From: Roseiconus nitratireducens
GTDB lineage: Bacteria; Planctomycetota; Planctomycetia; Pirellulales; Pirellulaceae
Assembly (NCBI RefSeq): GCF_008629675.1
Contig: NZ_VWOX01000004.1
Location: forward strand, 558,001-622,000
DNA length: 64,000 nucleotides
Direction of reading: 5' to 3'
Of this stretch, positions 8,826-17,593 are shown one piece after another. Positions within the stretch are counted from its first letter, which is position 1; the number at the start of each line of letters is the position of its first letter. Both the position numbers and the translations under genes were made by a program. The notes beneath the pieces are model-generated. The model had not been told where the DNA came from, ran no database searches, and saw nothing but the letters and a program-made list of their open reading frames with translations.

Positions 8826-10139
8826 ATGCACCGCCAAGGTTATGCGATGGTCGAAGGTTCCTCTGAGCAAAGCCATTCCCCCCAGAAAGTTCTCAAGGGT
8901 GATCGCCGTGTCGTGATCACCGGCATCGGCGCCGTGACCCCCTTGGCATTGAACGTGCCCCAAACCTGGGAACGGATGATTGCCGGAGAGAGCGGCATCC
9001 ATCCGATCACGACGCTGGACGCTTCCACCTACAAGGTTCATTTTGCCGGCGACATCCCCGGCTTTGACCTGGAGGGAATCGTCGACGCGCGCGAAGCGAA
9101 ACGGTTGGACCGTTTCACGCAATTCGCCGTTCATGCCGGGCAGCAGGCAATTGAGGACGCTGCGATCAACTTCGATACCGTGGACCGTTCTCGCTGTGGC
9201 GTGATCCTGGGTTCGGGCATTGGCGGATTGATGGAGATCGAGAACCAGATCGAGCGGATGCTGACCAAGGGGCCCGATCGAGTCAGCCCCTTCACCGTTC
9301 CCAAGATGATGGTCAATGCCGCCGGCGGGAACCTCTCGATCTCTTTCGGATTGAAAGGTCCCAACTATGCCGTCGCGACGGCTTGCGCCAGCGCAACCAA
9401 TGCGATGGGAGACGCCCTCCGCAGCATTCGCTTGAACGAAACGGATGTGGTCGTCACCGGCGGAAGTGAGGCGGCCATCACTCGGATGGGTCTGGCCGCA
9501 TTCCAAAACATGAAGGCCCTTTCGACCCGCAACGACGATCCTTCCCGCGCCAGCCGGCCGTTTGATGCCGGACGTGACGGATTCGTTCTGGGCGAAGGCG
9601 CCGGCGTTCTGGTTTTCGAAGAACTTGAACACGCCAAAGCACGGGGCGCGCGGATCTACGGAGAAGTCCTCGGCTACGGCACGACCAGCGATGCCGGCCA
9701 CATCACGGCGCCCGACCCGGGTGGCACCGGCGCGGCGGCAGCCATGGCCGCGGCCCTCCGCGATGCCGAAGTCGAACCCGGCGATGTCGATTACATCAAC
9801 GCCCACGGCACCAGCACTCCGCTCGGTGACAAAGCCGAAACGACGGCCATCAAACGGGTCTTTGGCGACGCCGCTTATCAAACCAGCGTCAGCAGCACCA
9901 AGTCGTCCCTGGGACACTCGCTGGGCGCCAGCGGCGGCATCGAAGCGGTGATTCTGTGCAAGGCCATCCAAGCGGCGATGATTCCGCCGACGATCAACTA
10001 CACCGATCCCGATCCGGCCTGCGACTTGGACTACACACCCAACGAAGCCAAGGCCAAAGACATTCGCGTTGCGATGAGCAACAGCTTCGGCTTCGGCGGA
10101 CACAATGCCTGCATCGTGTTCGGCAAATTCGATCATTGA
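8826..10139 (+). CDS. fabF: Beta-ketoacyl-ACP synthase II
   Basis: Elongating condensing enzyme of type II fatty-acid synthesis. With ATG 8826 it has 437 residues, about 20 more than usual; the in-frame ATG at 8847 gives 430 and may be the true start. The C-H-H triad is visible: C187 in TACASATNAMG, H327 in NAHGTSTP and H364 in KSSLGHSLGASG, with K359. The first conserved strand RRVVITGIGAVTP begins at residue 27. It ends the fab cluster; fabH and plsX are not in the window. Confidence 0.95.
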   Translation: MHRQGYAMVEGSSEQSHSPQKVLKGDRRVVITGIGAVTPLALNVPQTWERMIAGESGIHPITTLDASTYKVHFAGDIPGFDLEGIVDAREAKRLDRFTQFAVHAGQQAIEDAAINFDTVDRSRCGVILGSGIGGLMEIENQIERMLTKGPDRVSPFTVPKMMVNAAGGNLSISFGLKGPNYAVATACASATNAMGDALRSIRLNETDVVVTGGSEAAITRMGLAAFQNMKALSTRNDDPSRASRPFDAGRDGFVLGEGAGVLVFEELEHAKARGARIYGEVLGYGTTSDAGHITAPDPGGTGAAAAMAAALRDAEVEPGDVDYINAHGTSTPLGDKAETTAIKRVFGDAAYQTSVSSTKSSLGHSLGASGGIEAVILCKAIQAAMIPPTINYTDPDPACDLDYTPNEAKAKDIRVAMSNSFGFGGHNACIVFGKFDH

Positions 10140-10277
10140 TCTCTCCCCGCCGACCTGCTTGCGGCGACACAAGACCAGTCAAGCCGGCGCGCGCGGAGCA
10201 ATCCTCGGCGGGCCGAACATCGTTCGGCGGACACGATTTGTCGGACAGGATTCGGCGGGACTGGTAAGCTGAGACCT

Positions 10278-11171
10278 ATGTCGAATCGCTCCTCCGACCG
10301 CCGCACCACCGTCCCCGCCCGCGCCCCGTCACTTGACCGCGAAGAATACGTCGAACAGGCGCACCTCTTTGAACTGCTGCACGAGCGTGCCGGCGGCGAG
10401 TTTCCGATCCAGGATCTGCTCCTGCAACTCCGCCATGAAGTGCTGGCGACCACGAAGCTTCCGATGGCGATGGAGTACCTGCTGACCGAAGTCAAACATT
10501 CCGGATTGATCGGTCCGGCGATGCGGCGGTTGGCTCACTACTTCACACCGTTCCAAACTTACCTGGTCGAACAGAGCGAACTGGACACCGGCCGCTTCAT
10601 GATGAACACCGCGTTCCGTGTGATGGAGGCGGAAGCCCGGTACCGGATCGAGAATGCCACCCCCGCCGGTCTGTTCTTTTTCCAGTTCGAAGTGCTGTGT
10701 CGCAATCGGCTCAGCTACGACCGCGGGTTGACTGCCATCAGCGGCGATCCGATGTACGAAGCCGATTGGGCCAAATGGATTCTGATGCTGCGGGCCCAAA
10801 TCGGTCTGGTCGATTTCGCCGACCTGGTGTTCCTGGCCAGCGAGGATTACCGAGACAAAGTCCAAGCGGCCGGGGAAAGTCTGGAGGGCCGCGGGCCCTT
10901 CTTGTTTGGCGTGAAGGAGGGGCGGATCGCGTTTGCCAATCGCCAGAAAGATCCGCTGTATCTGTTTAGCGCTTTGCAGCGACACCTCGGTTACCCGGAA
11001 GTTCCCAAGCCGGATCCACCGGACGAAACGCTGGACCTGATTCCCCAAATGGCCCGCCGGCTGGAACGTCTGGAGGCCAGGATTCAACTGATGGAGGAGG
11101 AGCGTCGGGCGACGCTTGACATCACCAAGTTCTACGAGCAGAACAAGCACCGCCTGAAGTTTCCCGAATGA
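10278..11171 (+). CDS. Conserved hypothetical protein (planctomycete type) with C-terminal coiled coil
   Basis: 297 residues, soluble, no signal peptide or membrane segment. The body is mainly helical and rich in Leu, Arg and Phe (HYFTPFQTYLVEQSEL, RYRIENATPAGLFFFQFEVLCRN). The last 50 residues (QMARRLERLEARIQLMEEERR) show heptad spacing and should form a coiled coil, suggesting an oligomer or a partner protein. I do not recognise a catalytic motif. The gene stands alone between fabF and a convergent lipoprotein gene, whose stop lies 22 bp downstream. Confidence 0.6.
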   Translation: MSNRSSDRRTTVPARAPSLDREEYVEQAHLFELLHERAGGEFPIQDLLLQLRHEVLATTKLPMAMEYLLTEVKHSGLIGPAMRRLAHYFTPFQTYLVEQSELDTGRFMMNTAFRVMEAEARYRIENATPAGLFFFQFEVLCRNRLSYDRGLTAISGDPMYEADWAKWILMLRAQIGLVDFADLVFLASEDYRDKVQAAGESLEGRGPFLFGVKEGRIAFANRQKDPLYLFSALQRHLGYPEVPKPDPPDETLDLIPQMARRLERLEARIQLMEEERRATLDITKFYEQNKHRLKFPE

Positions 11172-11193
11172 TTCAACCGACGCGGCCCCCGGT

Positions 11194-12213
11194 TCACTCC
11201 CGAGTCAGGAACCAGCCTTCCGGCGGATCAGGCAGATCGAAGGCTTCGTGGTAGTCCCGCTGGGTGCGTTCGATCCAGATCAGCGTTTCCTTGTGCAGCG
11301 CTGACGGCTTCATCCGCACCGCCTTTCGCGCCAGTCGCTTCGCGGTGGAGAAGTCCTGACGTGCCGCCGCGGCGACCGCCAAGTTGTGAACCGCGACCGA
11401 TGAAAAGGGGTATCGCTGCTGGACTTCCTGCCAGGCTTCCTCGGCGGCCTGCCATCTCCCCGCCATCGCCAGTGCGTTTCCGCGGCGAATCGCCTTGGTG
11501 CCAGGCAACAGGTAAGGAATCTCCAACTGGACGCGTCCCCGACGCACCGAGGGAGTGATCAGCGGCAGGGTCTGCCGAACCACGGCCGCTTGCAACGCTT
11601 GCTCAGGATCCGACAACAGACCCAAGTCCGGATATCGCTCCAGAGCCGCCTGCAAATCGACCACGACCGGTCGTCCCGCTTCCGCCATGGCGTTCGCGGT
11701 GGCTGCGGTGGAGACCGGCGTCAGTCGCCAGGAGATGGAGATCCTTTGGCCGGCTTCCGGAATCTGACGCGGCCGCCGATCTGGGAGCACTTCGCCCCGC
11801 AGAATGAAGTCGATGTTTTGCCGCCGCGCCGCTTCGGCCAGCGCCAGATCGCTGGTGTCGTTCTGGTCATAGGAAACCAGTGCGATCGTTTGCTCCGGGG
11901 AGGATTGCAACGCCGACAGCACCTCCGGCCCGGACAGCAATTGGGTTTGCTGCCCAACGCCGGTGGGAGCGGACTGGACCAGTTGCTCGTGGATCGGATC
12001 GGTGACCGCTTTGGGACCGACCAGTTCCGGAACCAAAACAGATTTCCCGACGGTGGATTGCAGTTCGGCGGGTGACCACACATGGATCGGGACTCCCATC
12101 CGGCAACCACCCAACACCGTCAGACTCAGCGCCGTGAAACTCAGGGCGACGTTCCGCAGCAAGCGACGTTCGATCCGGTGGGGACAGGGTTGGCGACTCA
12201 TAACCGTTCGCAT
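11194..12213 (-). CDS. TPR-containing lipoprotein of unknown function
   Basis: 339 residues. A type-II signal peptide ends in the lipobox LGGC (Cys near residue 37), so the protein should be lipid-anchored. The middle (about 60-130) includes VPELVGPKAVTDPIHEQLVQ and LVSYDQNDTSDLALAEAARRQNIDFILRG, reminiscent of proteins that rebuild a fold from variable-activity elements; no enzyme motif is seen. Residues 250-315 hold two tetratricopeptide-like repeats (RRGNALAMAGRWQAAEEAWQ, AVHNLAVAAAARQDFSTAKR). The Met at 12201 is an alternative start. It follows hemH on the same strand after 52 bp. A role in envelope assembly or monitoring is conceivable but not shown. Confidence 0.6.
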   Translation of the reverse strand: MRTVMSRQPCPHRIERRLLRNVALSFTALSLTVLGGCRMGVPIHVWSPAELQSTVGKSVLVPELVGPKAVTDPIHEQLVQSAPTGVGQQTQLLSGPEVLSALQSSPEQTIALVSYDQNDTSDLALAEAARRQNIDFILRGEVLPDRRPRQIPEAGQRISISWRLTPVSTAATANAMAEAGRPVVVDLQAALERYPDLGLLSDPEQALQAAVVRQTLPLITPSVRRGRVQLEIPYLLPGTKAIRRGNALAMAGRWQAAEEAWQEVQQRYPFSSVAVHNLAVAAAARQDFSTAKRLARKAVRMKPSALHKETLIWIERTQRDYHEAFDLPDPPEGWFLTRE

Positions 12214-12265
12214 ACGCCATTCATCCCGACCGGGTCAAGACAAACGACGCCGACCTGTTCCGAGT

Positions 12266-13303
12266 TCAGGGTCGCGCCGCGGGCCGACGGGGCGTGTACT
12301 GGCAACAGTCGGCCGGACAGACGTCGTGCCATGGACCAAGATCGCCGACGAAATCCTTCGTCGATCGCTGCCCCAACCGTTCCTGAACCAACTTCCGAAT
12401 CATTGCAACGAACGAAGCGTTCGTTCCGGGTGTCGCCGCTCGACTCATCGCGATGCCGCGTTCGCGACAGAGCTTCGCGGCCTCGTCATCCAAATCGTAA
12501 ATCACCTCCATGTGATCACTCACAAACCCGATCGGAACGATGACCAACTGTTGAAGCTTATTGGCGTCATCCATGGCAGCGATTGTGTCGCACACGTCCG
12601 GTTCCAGCCAAGGTTGTTGCGGAGGTCCGCTGCGGCTCTGGTAGACCAAATCCCAGTTCGAGACACCGACGGAATCGGCCACCAGCCGACTGGCTTCGCG
12701 CAACTGTTTGACGTAGTCGCAGTGATCGGCCATCGACATCGGGATGCTGTGCGCCGTGAACAGCACCGTGACGGTCTCCGCCGACGCATCCAATTGATCG
12801 ATCGCGGAACGAACATGGCCGGACATGGTGTCAATGAAGTCCGGGTGGTTGAACCCCATCCTTAACTTTTCAACCACCGGAGCCCCACTCCCGACTTCTT
12901 CTTGGGCCGCGGCGATGTTCTCGCGGTATTGTCGGCATCCGCTATAGCAACTGAACATGCTGGTAAAGAATGCCAGGGACCGGCGGCAACCGTCCGCTTT
13001 CATTTGCTGCAGCGTCTCGGTCAACAACGGGTGCCAGTTGCGATTCCCCCAGTAGATCGGCAGCTCAATCTGATTGGCCTGAAAGTCCAATCGCAGAGCT
13101 TCCAGCAATTCGCGGTTCTGCTGATTGATCGGACTGACGCCGCCGAACTGCTGGTAGTGCTCGGCGACCTCCAGCATCCGTTCGCGGGGAACATTTTTTC
13201 CGCGAAGCACGTTCTCCAGAAAGGGCATCACGTCGTCGGGTCCTTCGGGACCGCCAAAGGAAACCAGCAAGAAGGAATCGTAAGAGAGTTCCGAATCGGT
13301 CAT
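12266..13303 (-). CDS. hemH: Ferrochelatase, possible [2Fe-2S] / coproporphyrin type
   Basis: Inserts Fe(II) into a porphyrin at the end of haem synthesis. 345 residues. The N-terminal LLVSFGGPEGPDDVMPFL is diagnostic. The metal-site His is H185 in LFTAHSIP, with the partner Glu in SDHMEVIYDLD (E266). C123 (SCYSGCRQYREN) together with C329, C333 and C334 at the C-terminus (HDVCPADCC) recalls the cluster-binding cysteines of actinobacterial and other Fe-S ferrochelatases, though the spacing is not identical. The sequence overall also resembles the coproporphyrin ferrochelatases (CpfC). The many c-type cytochromes nearby need haem. On the minus strand with the TPR lipoprotein downstream. Confidence 0.88.
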   Translation of the reverse strand: MTDSELSYDSFLLVSFGGPEGPDDVMPFLENVLRGKNVPRERMLEVAEHYQQFGGVSPINQQNRELLEALRLDFQANQIELPIYWGNRNWHPLLTETLQQMKADGCRRSLAFFTSMFSCYSGCRQYRENIAAAQEEVGSGAPVVEKLRMGFNHPDFIDTMSGHVRSAIDQLDASAETVTVLFTAHSIPMSMADHCDYVKQLREASRLVADSVGVSNWDLVYQSRSGPPQQPWLEPDVCDTIAAMDDANKLQQLVIVPIGFVSDHMEVIYDLDDEAAKLCRERGIAMSRAATPGTNASFVAMIRKLVQERLGQRSTKDFVGDLGPWHDVCPADCCQYTPRRPAARP

Positions 13304-13450
13304 GGACGCGGGGGGTGATTGGTGGAGTGGAGATGAAGGCGAGTGTGGGTTGGATAGTTTCCGCGATGGTCAAATCGGACGGAAGCGGGTTGTTGCAAAA
13401 CACTGGTTGGTTCGCTGCCTGCCGCCGCGACCACGACAGGATCGATCACT

Positions 13451-14470
13451 CTATCGGCTCCGCGTTGTCATCAGGGAATCAATCAGGGCTTCCAGCTTCT
13501 CGGGTCCACCACGAATCGATGCAAAGCGGTGTTCTTTCTTGGAATCCGGCATCCATTGCGTGTGCCCATCGGAATCCACCACAACGCGTCCGGGCTCGCT
13601 AAGCTTCCAATACTGCGAATCGGCGCCGCGGACCGCCAGCAACACGGCCGCCTGATCATGTGCCGGCTTGCCGTGATCGATCGCTCGCCCCTCCCGATAC
13701 GGACGCAGTTCAAAAGCGCGACGAACCGGATGGTTCGATTCCACCGTTTTCAAAGTCGCCCCGCACTGCAAGGCGGCGCCGACTTCAAATCCCTGCCACA
13801 GGATTTCTCCGGGCCAACCATGGGCAACGGCGACGGCGGCCGGCGGATCCAAAAGAATGTTGGTTTCCGGTTTGGGCGACCGAGGAAAATGGCCCCCCAT
13901 GATCACCGTGCGACTGACTTTTTGGCTGATCAGCTCGCGGCCCGTCAGCGAGCTGCTTTCATCGGCGTGTGATTCCAACAAGTCTTCCAGGTTGCTGAGC
14001 GCCCCCACGCTGCAGATCACGACCGATCCGTCCTCGGCCGCTGCCAGCGTCTGCCGATAGACCTGCAACGCATCGGGCAGCTGCTCATCGATCGGACTAT
14101 CGTGCGGGAACTCGTCATACAACGCGCGGGTGTAGCTGCTTGGCCGGTTCCAGGAGACCTTCGCGCCGTCTTTATCGGTCCCGATAGGCAAATCTGCCCG
14201 GCCATAGAAGGTGTTGATGACGTCACAGACTCCGCCGGAGACACCCGCGGGACACTTGCGATTAGTGACGACCGCCAAGATTTCGGCTTCACCGGCATCT
14301 GCCAGCGCGTGCAGCACCGCCAGGGCCCCCGCGTCATCACAATCACTTGCCATGTCGGTGTCAAAGATCACCTTGACCGGCGCATCCGCCTGGGCCTTCG
14401 CCTGCCCGGCAACCGCGACACAACCGATCAGAACCAAAGCCGTCAACCAACGCATCGACATCACCTTCAT
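13451..14470 (-). CDS. Secreted inosine-uridine-preferring nucleoside hydrolase family protein
   Basis: 339 residues with a signal peptide (MRWLTALVLIGCVAVAGQAKAQA). The Ca2+-binding N-terminal motif of the family is present as FDTDMASDCDDAGAL. Further conserved parts are ICSVGALSNLEDLL and VIMGGHFPRSPKPETNILLDPPAA, the last carrying the N-x-x-x-D type metal/ribose contacts. Members hydrolyse the N-glycosidic bond of ribonucleosides; planctomycetes have many secreted paralogues, some probably with other sugar substrates. GTG at 14473 is in frame, but ATG 14470 is preferred. It is divergent from the transporter gene, with about 215 bp between the starts. Confidence 0.8.
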   Translation of the reverse strand: MKVMSMRWLTALVLIGCVAVAGQAKAQADAPVKVIFDTDMASDCDDAGALAVLHALADAGEAEILAVVTNRKCPAGVSGGVCDVINTFYGRADLPIGTDKDGAKVSWNRPSSYTRALYDEFPHDSPIDEQLPDALQVYRQTLAAAEDGSVVICSVGALSNLEDLLESHADESSSLTGRELISQKVSRTVIMGGHFPRSPKPETNILLDPPAAVAVAHGWPGEILWQGFEVGAALQCGATLKTVESNHPVRRAFELRPYREGRAIDHGKPAHDQAAVLLAVRGADSQYWKLSEPGRVVVDSDGHTQWMPDSKKEHRFASIRGGPEKLEALIDSLMTTRSR

Positions 14471-14686
14471 CACCGAACGAAATCCTGTTTCCCCACAAGT
14501 GTAGTCGACTCAGGAATCCGGCTCAGCGTCGGGCGGCAACAGACAGCGACAGATTTGCCGACCGCGGTGATCATGTTTCGCGGGCATCGGAATTGATGGC
14601 CGCCCTGCGGCCACAGCTAGTCAGTCCGGACCGATCAATGGTACGGTAACGCACTCGACTTGTTTCCCGTAGCCAAAGGTCTCGTG

Positions 14687-16069
14687 ATGCTGTGCCTTGC
14701 CAGTTCCATCGACGCGGCGCCGATCGAACCCGCTTCGCCGGCGGTGATGTTACTGTTCGCGGCGTTGATGGTGGTGACGTACGTGGGAGTGGCGATTGAA
14801 CGATTCCACAAGACGGTGGCCGCACTTTGCGGCGCCGCGGTTCTGGTCGCGCTCAGCTTGCTACTCGGTCTGTTTCCCTACGGCCGCGTGTACGAATTCC
14901 TGAAAGAAGACCTCAACATCTTTGGCGTCATCATCGGGACCGGGATCCTGGTGGACGTGGTCGGTCGCAGCGGTCTTTTCCATTTCCTCTCGATGTGGGT
15001 GGTCCGCCTGACCGGCGGATCGGCATCTAAACTTTTCCTGACGTTGTGCGTGGTGACGTTTCTGTTCGTCGCCGTCCTGACCATCGTGCCGGCGATGCTG
15101 ATTCTTTCTTCGCTGGTGCTGGTGATTTGCCGATCGCTGGGATACAAGCCGACTCCCTTCCTGTTGACGGTGGCGATCTGCGCAAACAGCGGCGCGATTG
15201 CCACATTCGCCAGCGGACTTCCGAACATCATGATCGGAACCGCCGCCGGAATCCCTTACTCCCAATTCCTGCAAGTCAGCTTGCCCTGCGCGGTGATCAG
15301 CCTGCTGGTGGCCGTTGCCGCGTTGCGTTTCTTTTTTCGCAACGACTTGCCCTGGAAACAGACCGCCGAGCAACAGGCGGCATTGAAGGCTCAGATCGAA
15401 ACGTTTGATCCGTGGGCAATGGTCGAAGACAACCGCGTGTTGATGCGCAGCGGTGCGATCCTCATGCTGACGGTGATCGGTTTCGTGTTCGCGCAGCAGA
15501 TGGGTGTCGGGATGGACTTCATCGCGATGACCGGGGCGACGGCTGCCCTGCTGTTTGCCGGCAAAGGCGTCGAGGATGCGATCGCCAAAGTGAACTGGAC
15601 CGTGATCCTGTTCTTCATGGGACTGTTCATCATCATCGGATGCGTCAAGCAAAGCGGAGCGTTGGCTTGGGTAGCCGAACAGGTCGTGGAGCTTTCGGGC
15701 AATGAACTGACTCTGCTGATCCCGTTGTTGGGGACCTTCTCCGCGGTCGCCAGCAGCATCGTCGACAACATCCCGGTCGCCGCGACGTTGATTCCGATCG
15801 TCAACGACATTGCCGGAAGCGATGCGGTCCCGATCGAACCGTTGTGGTGGAGCCTGATTATTTGTTGCAACCTGGGCGGCAACGGGACCCCGATCGGTTC
15901 GATCTCCTGCGTGATTGCCATCTACGCATTGAAGAAGGAAGTCGGCGTGCACGTCGGCTGGGGAACGTTCCTAAAAATCGGAGGAACAATCATGATCGTG
16001 CAAGTGGCCGGCGCGATTCTCTACGTGCTCGCTTACTACGAAGCCGGTTGGATGCCAAACCTGCCGTGA
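14687..16069 (+). CDS. Ion transporter (IT) superfamily permease, ArsB/NhaD-like
   Basis: 460 residues with about 11-12 hydrophobic segments. The pattern fits the ArsB/NhaD/CitM ion-transporter superfamily: FGVIIGTGILVDVVGRSGLF, ICANSGAIATFASGLPNIMIG in the first half, and SSIVDNIPVAATLIPIV plus CCNLGGNGTPIGS in the second. These two half-repeats contain the unwound helix regions that bind substrate and cation. The substrate may be Na+ (NhaD-type antiport) or an oxyanion or carboxylate; the sequence alone does not decide. A TTG at 14660 is open in frame, but ATG 14687 starts the signal-anchor-like segment properly. Confidence 0.8.
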   Translation: MLCLASSIDAAPIEPASPAVMLLFAALMVVTYVGVAIERFHKTVAALCGAAVLVALSLLLGLFPYGRVYEFLKEDLNIFGVIIGTGILVDVVGRSGLFHFLSMWVVRLTGGSASKLFLTLCVVTFLFVAVLTIVPAMLILSSLVLVICRSLGYKPTPFLLTVAICANSGAIATFASGLPNIMIGTAAGIPYSQFLQVSLPCAVISLLVAVAALRFFFRNDLPWKQTAEQQAALKAQIETFDPWAMVEDNRVLMRSGAILMLTVIGFVFAQQMGVGMDFIAMTGATAALLFAGKGVEDAIAKVNWTVILFFMGLFIIIGCVKQSGALAWVAEQVVELSGNELTLLIPLLGTFSAVASSIVDNIPVAATLIPIVNDIAGSDAVPIEPLWWSLIICCNLGGNGTPIGSISCVIAIYALKKEVGVHVGWGTFLKIGGTIMIVQVAGAILYVLAYYEAGWMPNLP

Positions 16070-16173
16070 GACGCCGGCATTGGTAGGGCACTGGGCTTCG
16101 GTAAGCGCTGGTTTTTCGCAAGCACTGGTCTTCGACCGGAACCCCTCAAACGGCACCGGACCCGTTGACCGAA

Positions 16174-16509
16174 TCAGTTGTTGCTGAACCCGTAACCGAC
16201 GGCAATCTCGCGGCCCAGCGGGTTGCTTGAAAAGACTTCGTGGCACTGCGGACACAAGTCGAAAGATTCCGGCCCGTCGCCATCACGACCGTCGAAGTTC
16301 AAATCCAATTCTTCGTCAATCCCTTCCAGATCGGCATTCAGTTCCCGCTGCAGTTGATCATGCAACTCAGCCAATTGATCCAGTTCGTCGCTCGTTTGCG
16401 TCGCCGGTGTTTCCACGGTCACGGCACGAACCTCAATCTCAACGACGTACCTCGTTTCCGTCTCCGGATCGATGGTGCGTTTGCAACGATCACAGGTGTA
16501 GTGAATCAT
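16174..16509 (-). CDS. Small zinc-ribbon protein of unknown function
   Basis: 111 residues from ATG 16509 (the frame is open six codons further). Two CxxC pairs, C6/C9 (CDRC) and C86/C89 (CPQC), probably close one zinc site. Between them lies an acidic, helical insert (DELDQLAELHDQLQRELNADLEGIDEELDL). No function recognised. It converges with the upstream permease gene, and a 148-bp gap separates it from the methyltransferase gene on the same strand. Confidence 0.6.
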   Translation of the reverse strand: MIHYTCDRCKRTIDPETETRYVVEIEVRAVTVETPATQTSDELDQLAELHDQLQRELNADLEGIDEELDLNFDGRDGDGPESFDLCPQCHEVFSSNPLGREIAVGYGFSNN

Positions 16510-16657
16510 AGCGATTGTGACTCGCAAAGCGTTCGAAGAAAGCGGTTGCTCGAAAACGAGCCTTCCTAAGAAAAGAAAAGCAGCAAGACTCGCGCTTGGC
16601 CGCTAGTGACATCGTAATGGCGCCGCGGTGCCATCCGCAAGTTTTTTGTCATCCGGT

Positions 16658-17593
16658 TCAGTCGCCGTCGTTCGGCTGCGAATCAGCCGCCGAGGGATCC
16701 GATGACTTCTCCAGGGCCTGACCGGAATCCACTTTGGGAATCTGACCACGCCCCAAGCGGACTTCGACGAGCATGCCAGGCAAAAAGTCGTTCGGCAGAT
16801 CATCGAGCTTTCGATCATCCAGAACTTTCACCTGATAACCCAAGCTCTCAGCCTTCGAAAGTAAACGCGTGATGGCAGGTTTATGACCGTATGCTAACAA
16901 ACATCGACCACCGGGATTGAGATGCTTCGGCAATCCGGCCAAAAGAGAATCCATAAGGGCAAATCCAGGATCGTAAAACGCATGGTCGGCCGGTTGATCG
17001 ACCGTCCCATCTTCCCAGGGTGGGTTGCTGACAATCAGATCGAATCGCTCGTCGTCGCGGATCACCGAAAACGCGCCCGGTTGCTCGGGCCGGACCAGAC
17101 GCACTTCAAAGTCCGTGTCCAGATCCAGCATCGCCGCGTTGTACTTGGCGTTGGCAACGGCGGCCGGGTTGATGTCCGTCGCGACCACTTTCGTGGCACC
17201 GCCGGCCAGACAAGCCAGCGACACCAATCCCATCCCCGTACCAATTTCCATGACGGTTCGGCCATCGGCGATGTGATCGCCGGTGACCATTTTTCGCAAC
17301 GAAGCCGTATCGTCGGGTTCCCAGAACACACTTTTGAATTGCAGCAGCTCCTGATCGCTCAGTTCAGGAATCTGAATCGTCTGATACACCTCGTAGGAGT
17401 AATCCAGATCGGAACGACTGGCGGAGTAACAGCCGGGAAGAACCAGCAGCAACCACACCCACAGCCAACCGAAGCGCCGCGGCCTTACCCACTTGCTTCG
17501 AGACACAACCGCTGACGTGGCGAAAGAACCGCGATTGAAATGCAACGCAGCAGGCGAAGACGTGTTGGGCGTGTTCGGAAGTGTGCTCGACAT
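16658..17593 (-). CDS. HemK/PrmC-like SAM methyltransferase behind a lipoprotein-like signal
   Basis: 311 residues from ATG 17593. Residues 44-55 are a hydrophobic stretch ending in LPGC (C55), preceded by basic residues, which looks like a signal peptide II or a membrane anchor. From residue 85 it is a class-I methyltransferase: motif I EIGTGMG (116-122), an acidic motif II (ATDINP), and the amide/N-methyltransferase signature NPPW (190-193) known from HemK/PrmC, RsmC and TrmN6. The NPPW motif points to methylation of a planar nitrogen (Gln side chain or nucleobase). Why such an enzyme carries an export-like leader is unclear. Its start overlaps the stop of the upstream TerB-like gene by one base (TGATG), implying translational coupling. 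Confidence 0.7.
   Translation of the reverse strand: MSSTLPNTPNTSSPAALHFNRGSFATSAVVSRSKWVRPRRFGWLWVWLLLVLPGCYSASRSDLDYSYEVYQTIQIPELSDQELLQFKSVFWEPDDTASLRKMVTGDHIADGRTVMEIGTGMGLVSLACLAGGATKVVATDINPAAVANAKYNAAMLDLDTDFEVRLVRPEQPGAFSVIRDDERFDLIVSNPPWEDGTVDQPADHAFYDPGFALMDSLLAGLPKHLNPGGRCLLAYGHKPAITRLLSKAESLGYQVKVLDDRKLDDLPNDFLPGMLVEVRLGRGQIPKVDSGQALEKSSDPSAADSQPNDGD

Noticed and set aside
8727-10172. 481-codon minus-strand ORF opposite fabF
   Set aside because: A shadow ORF in GC-rich DNA; fabF on the plus strand is certain.
14861-15952. 363-codon minus-strand ORF opposite the permease
   Set aside because: Composition (His/Asp/Gln-rich without structure) is typical of an antisense shadow of a membrane protein gene.
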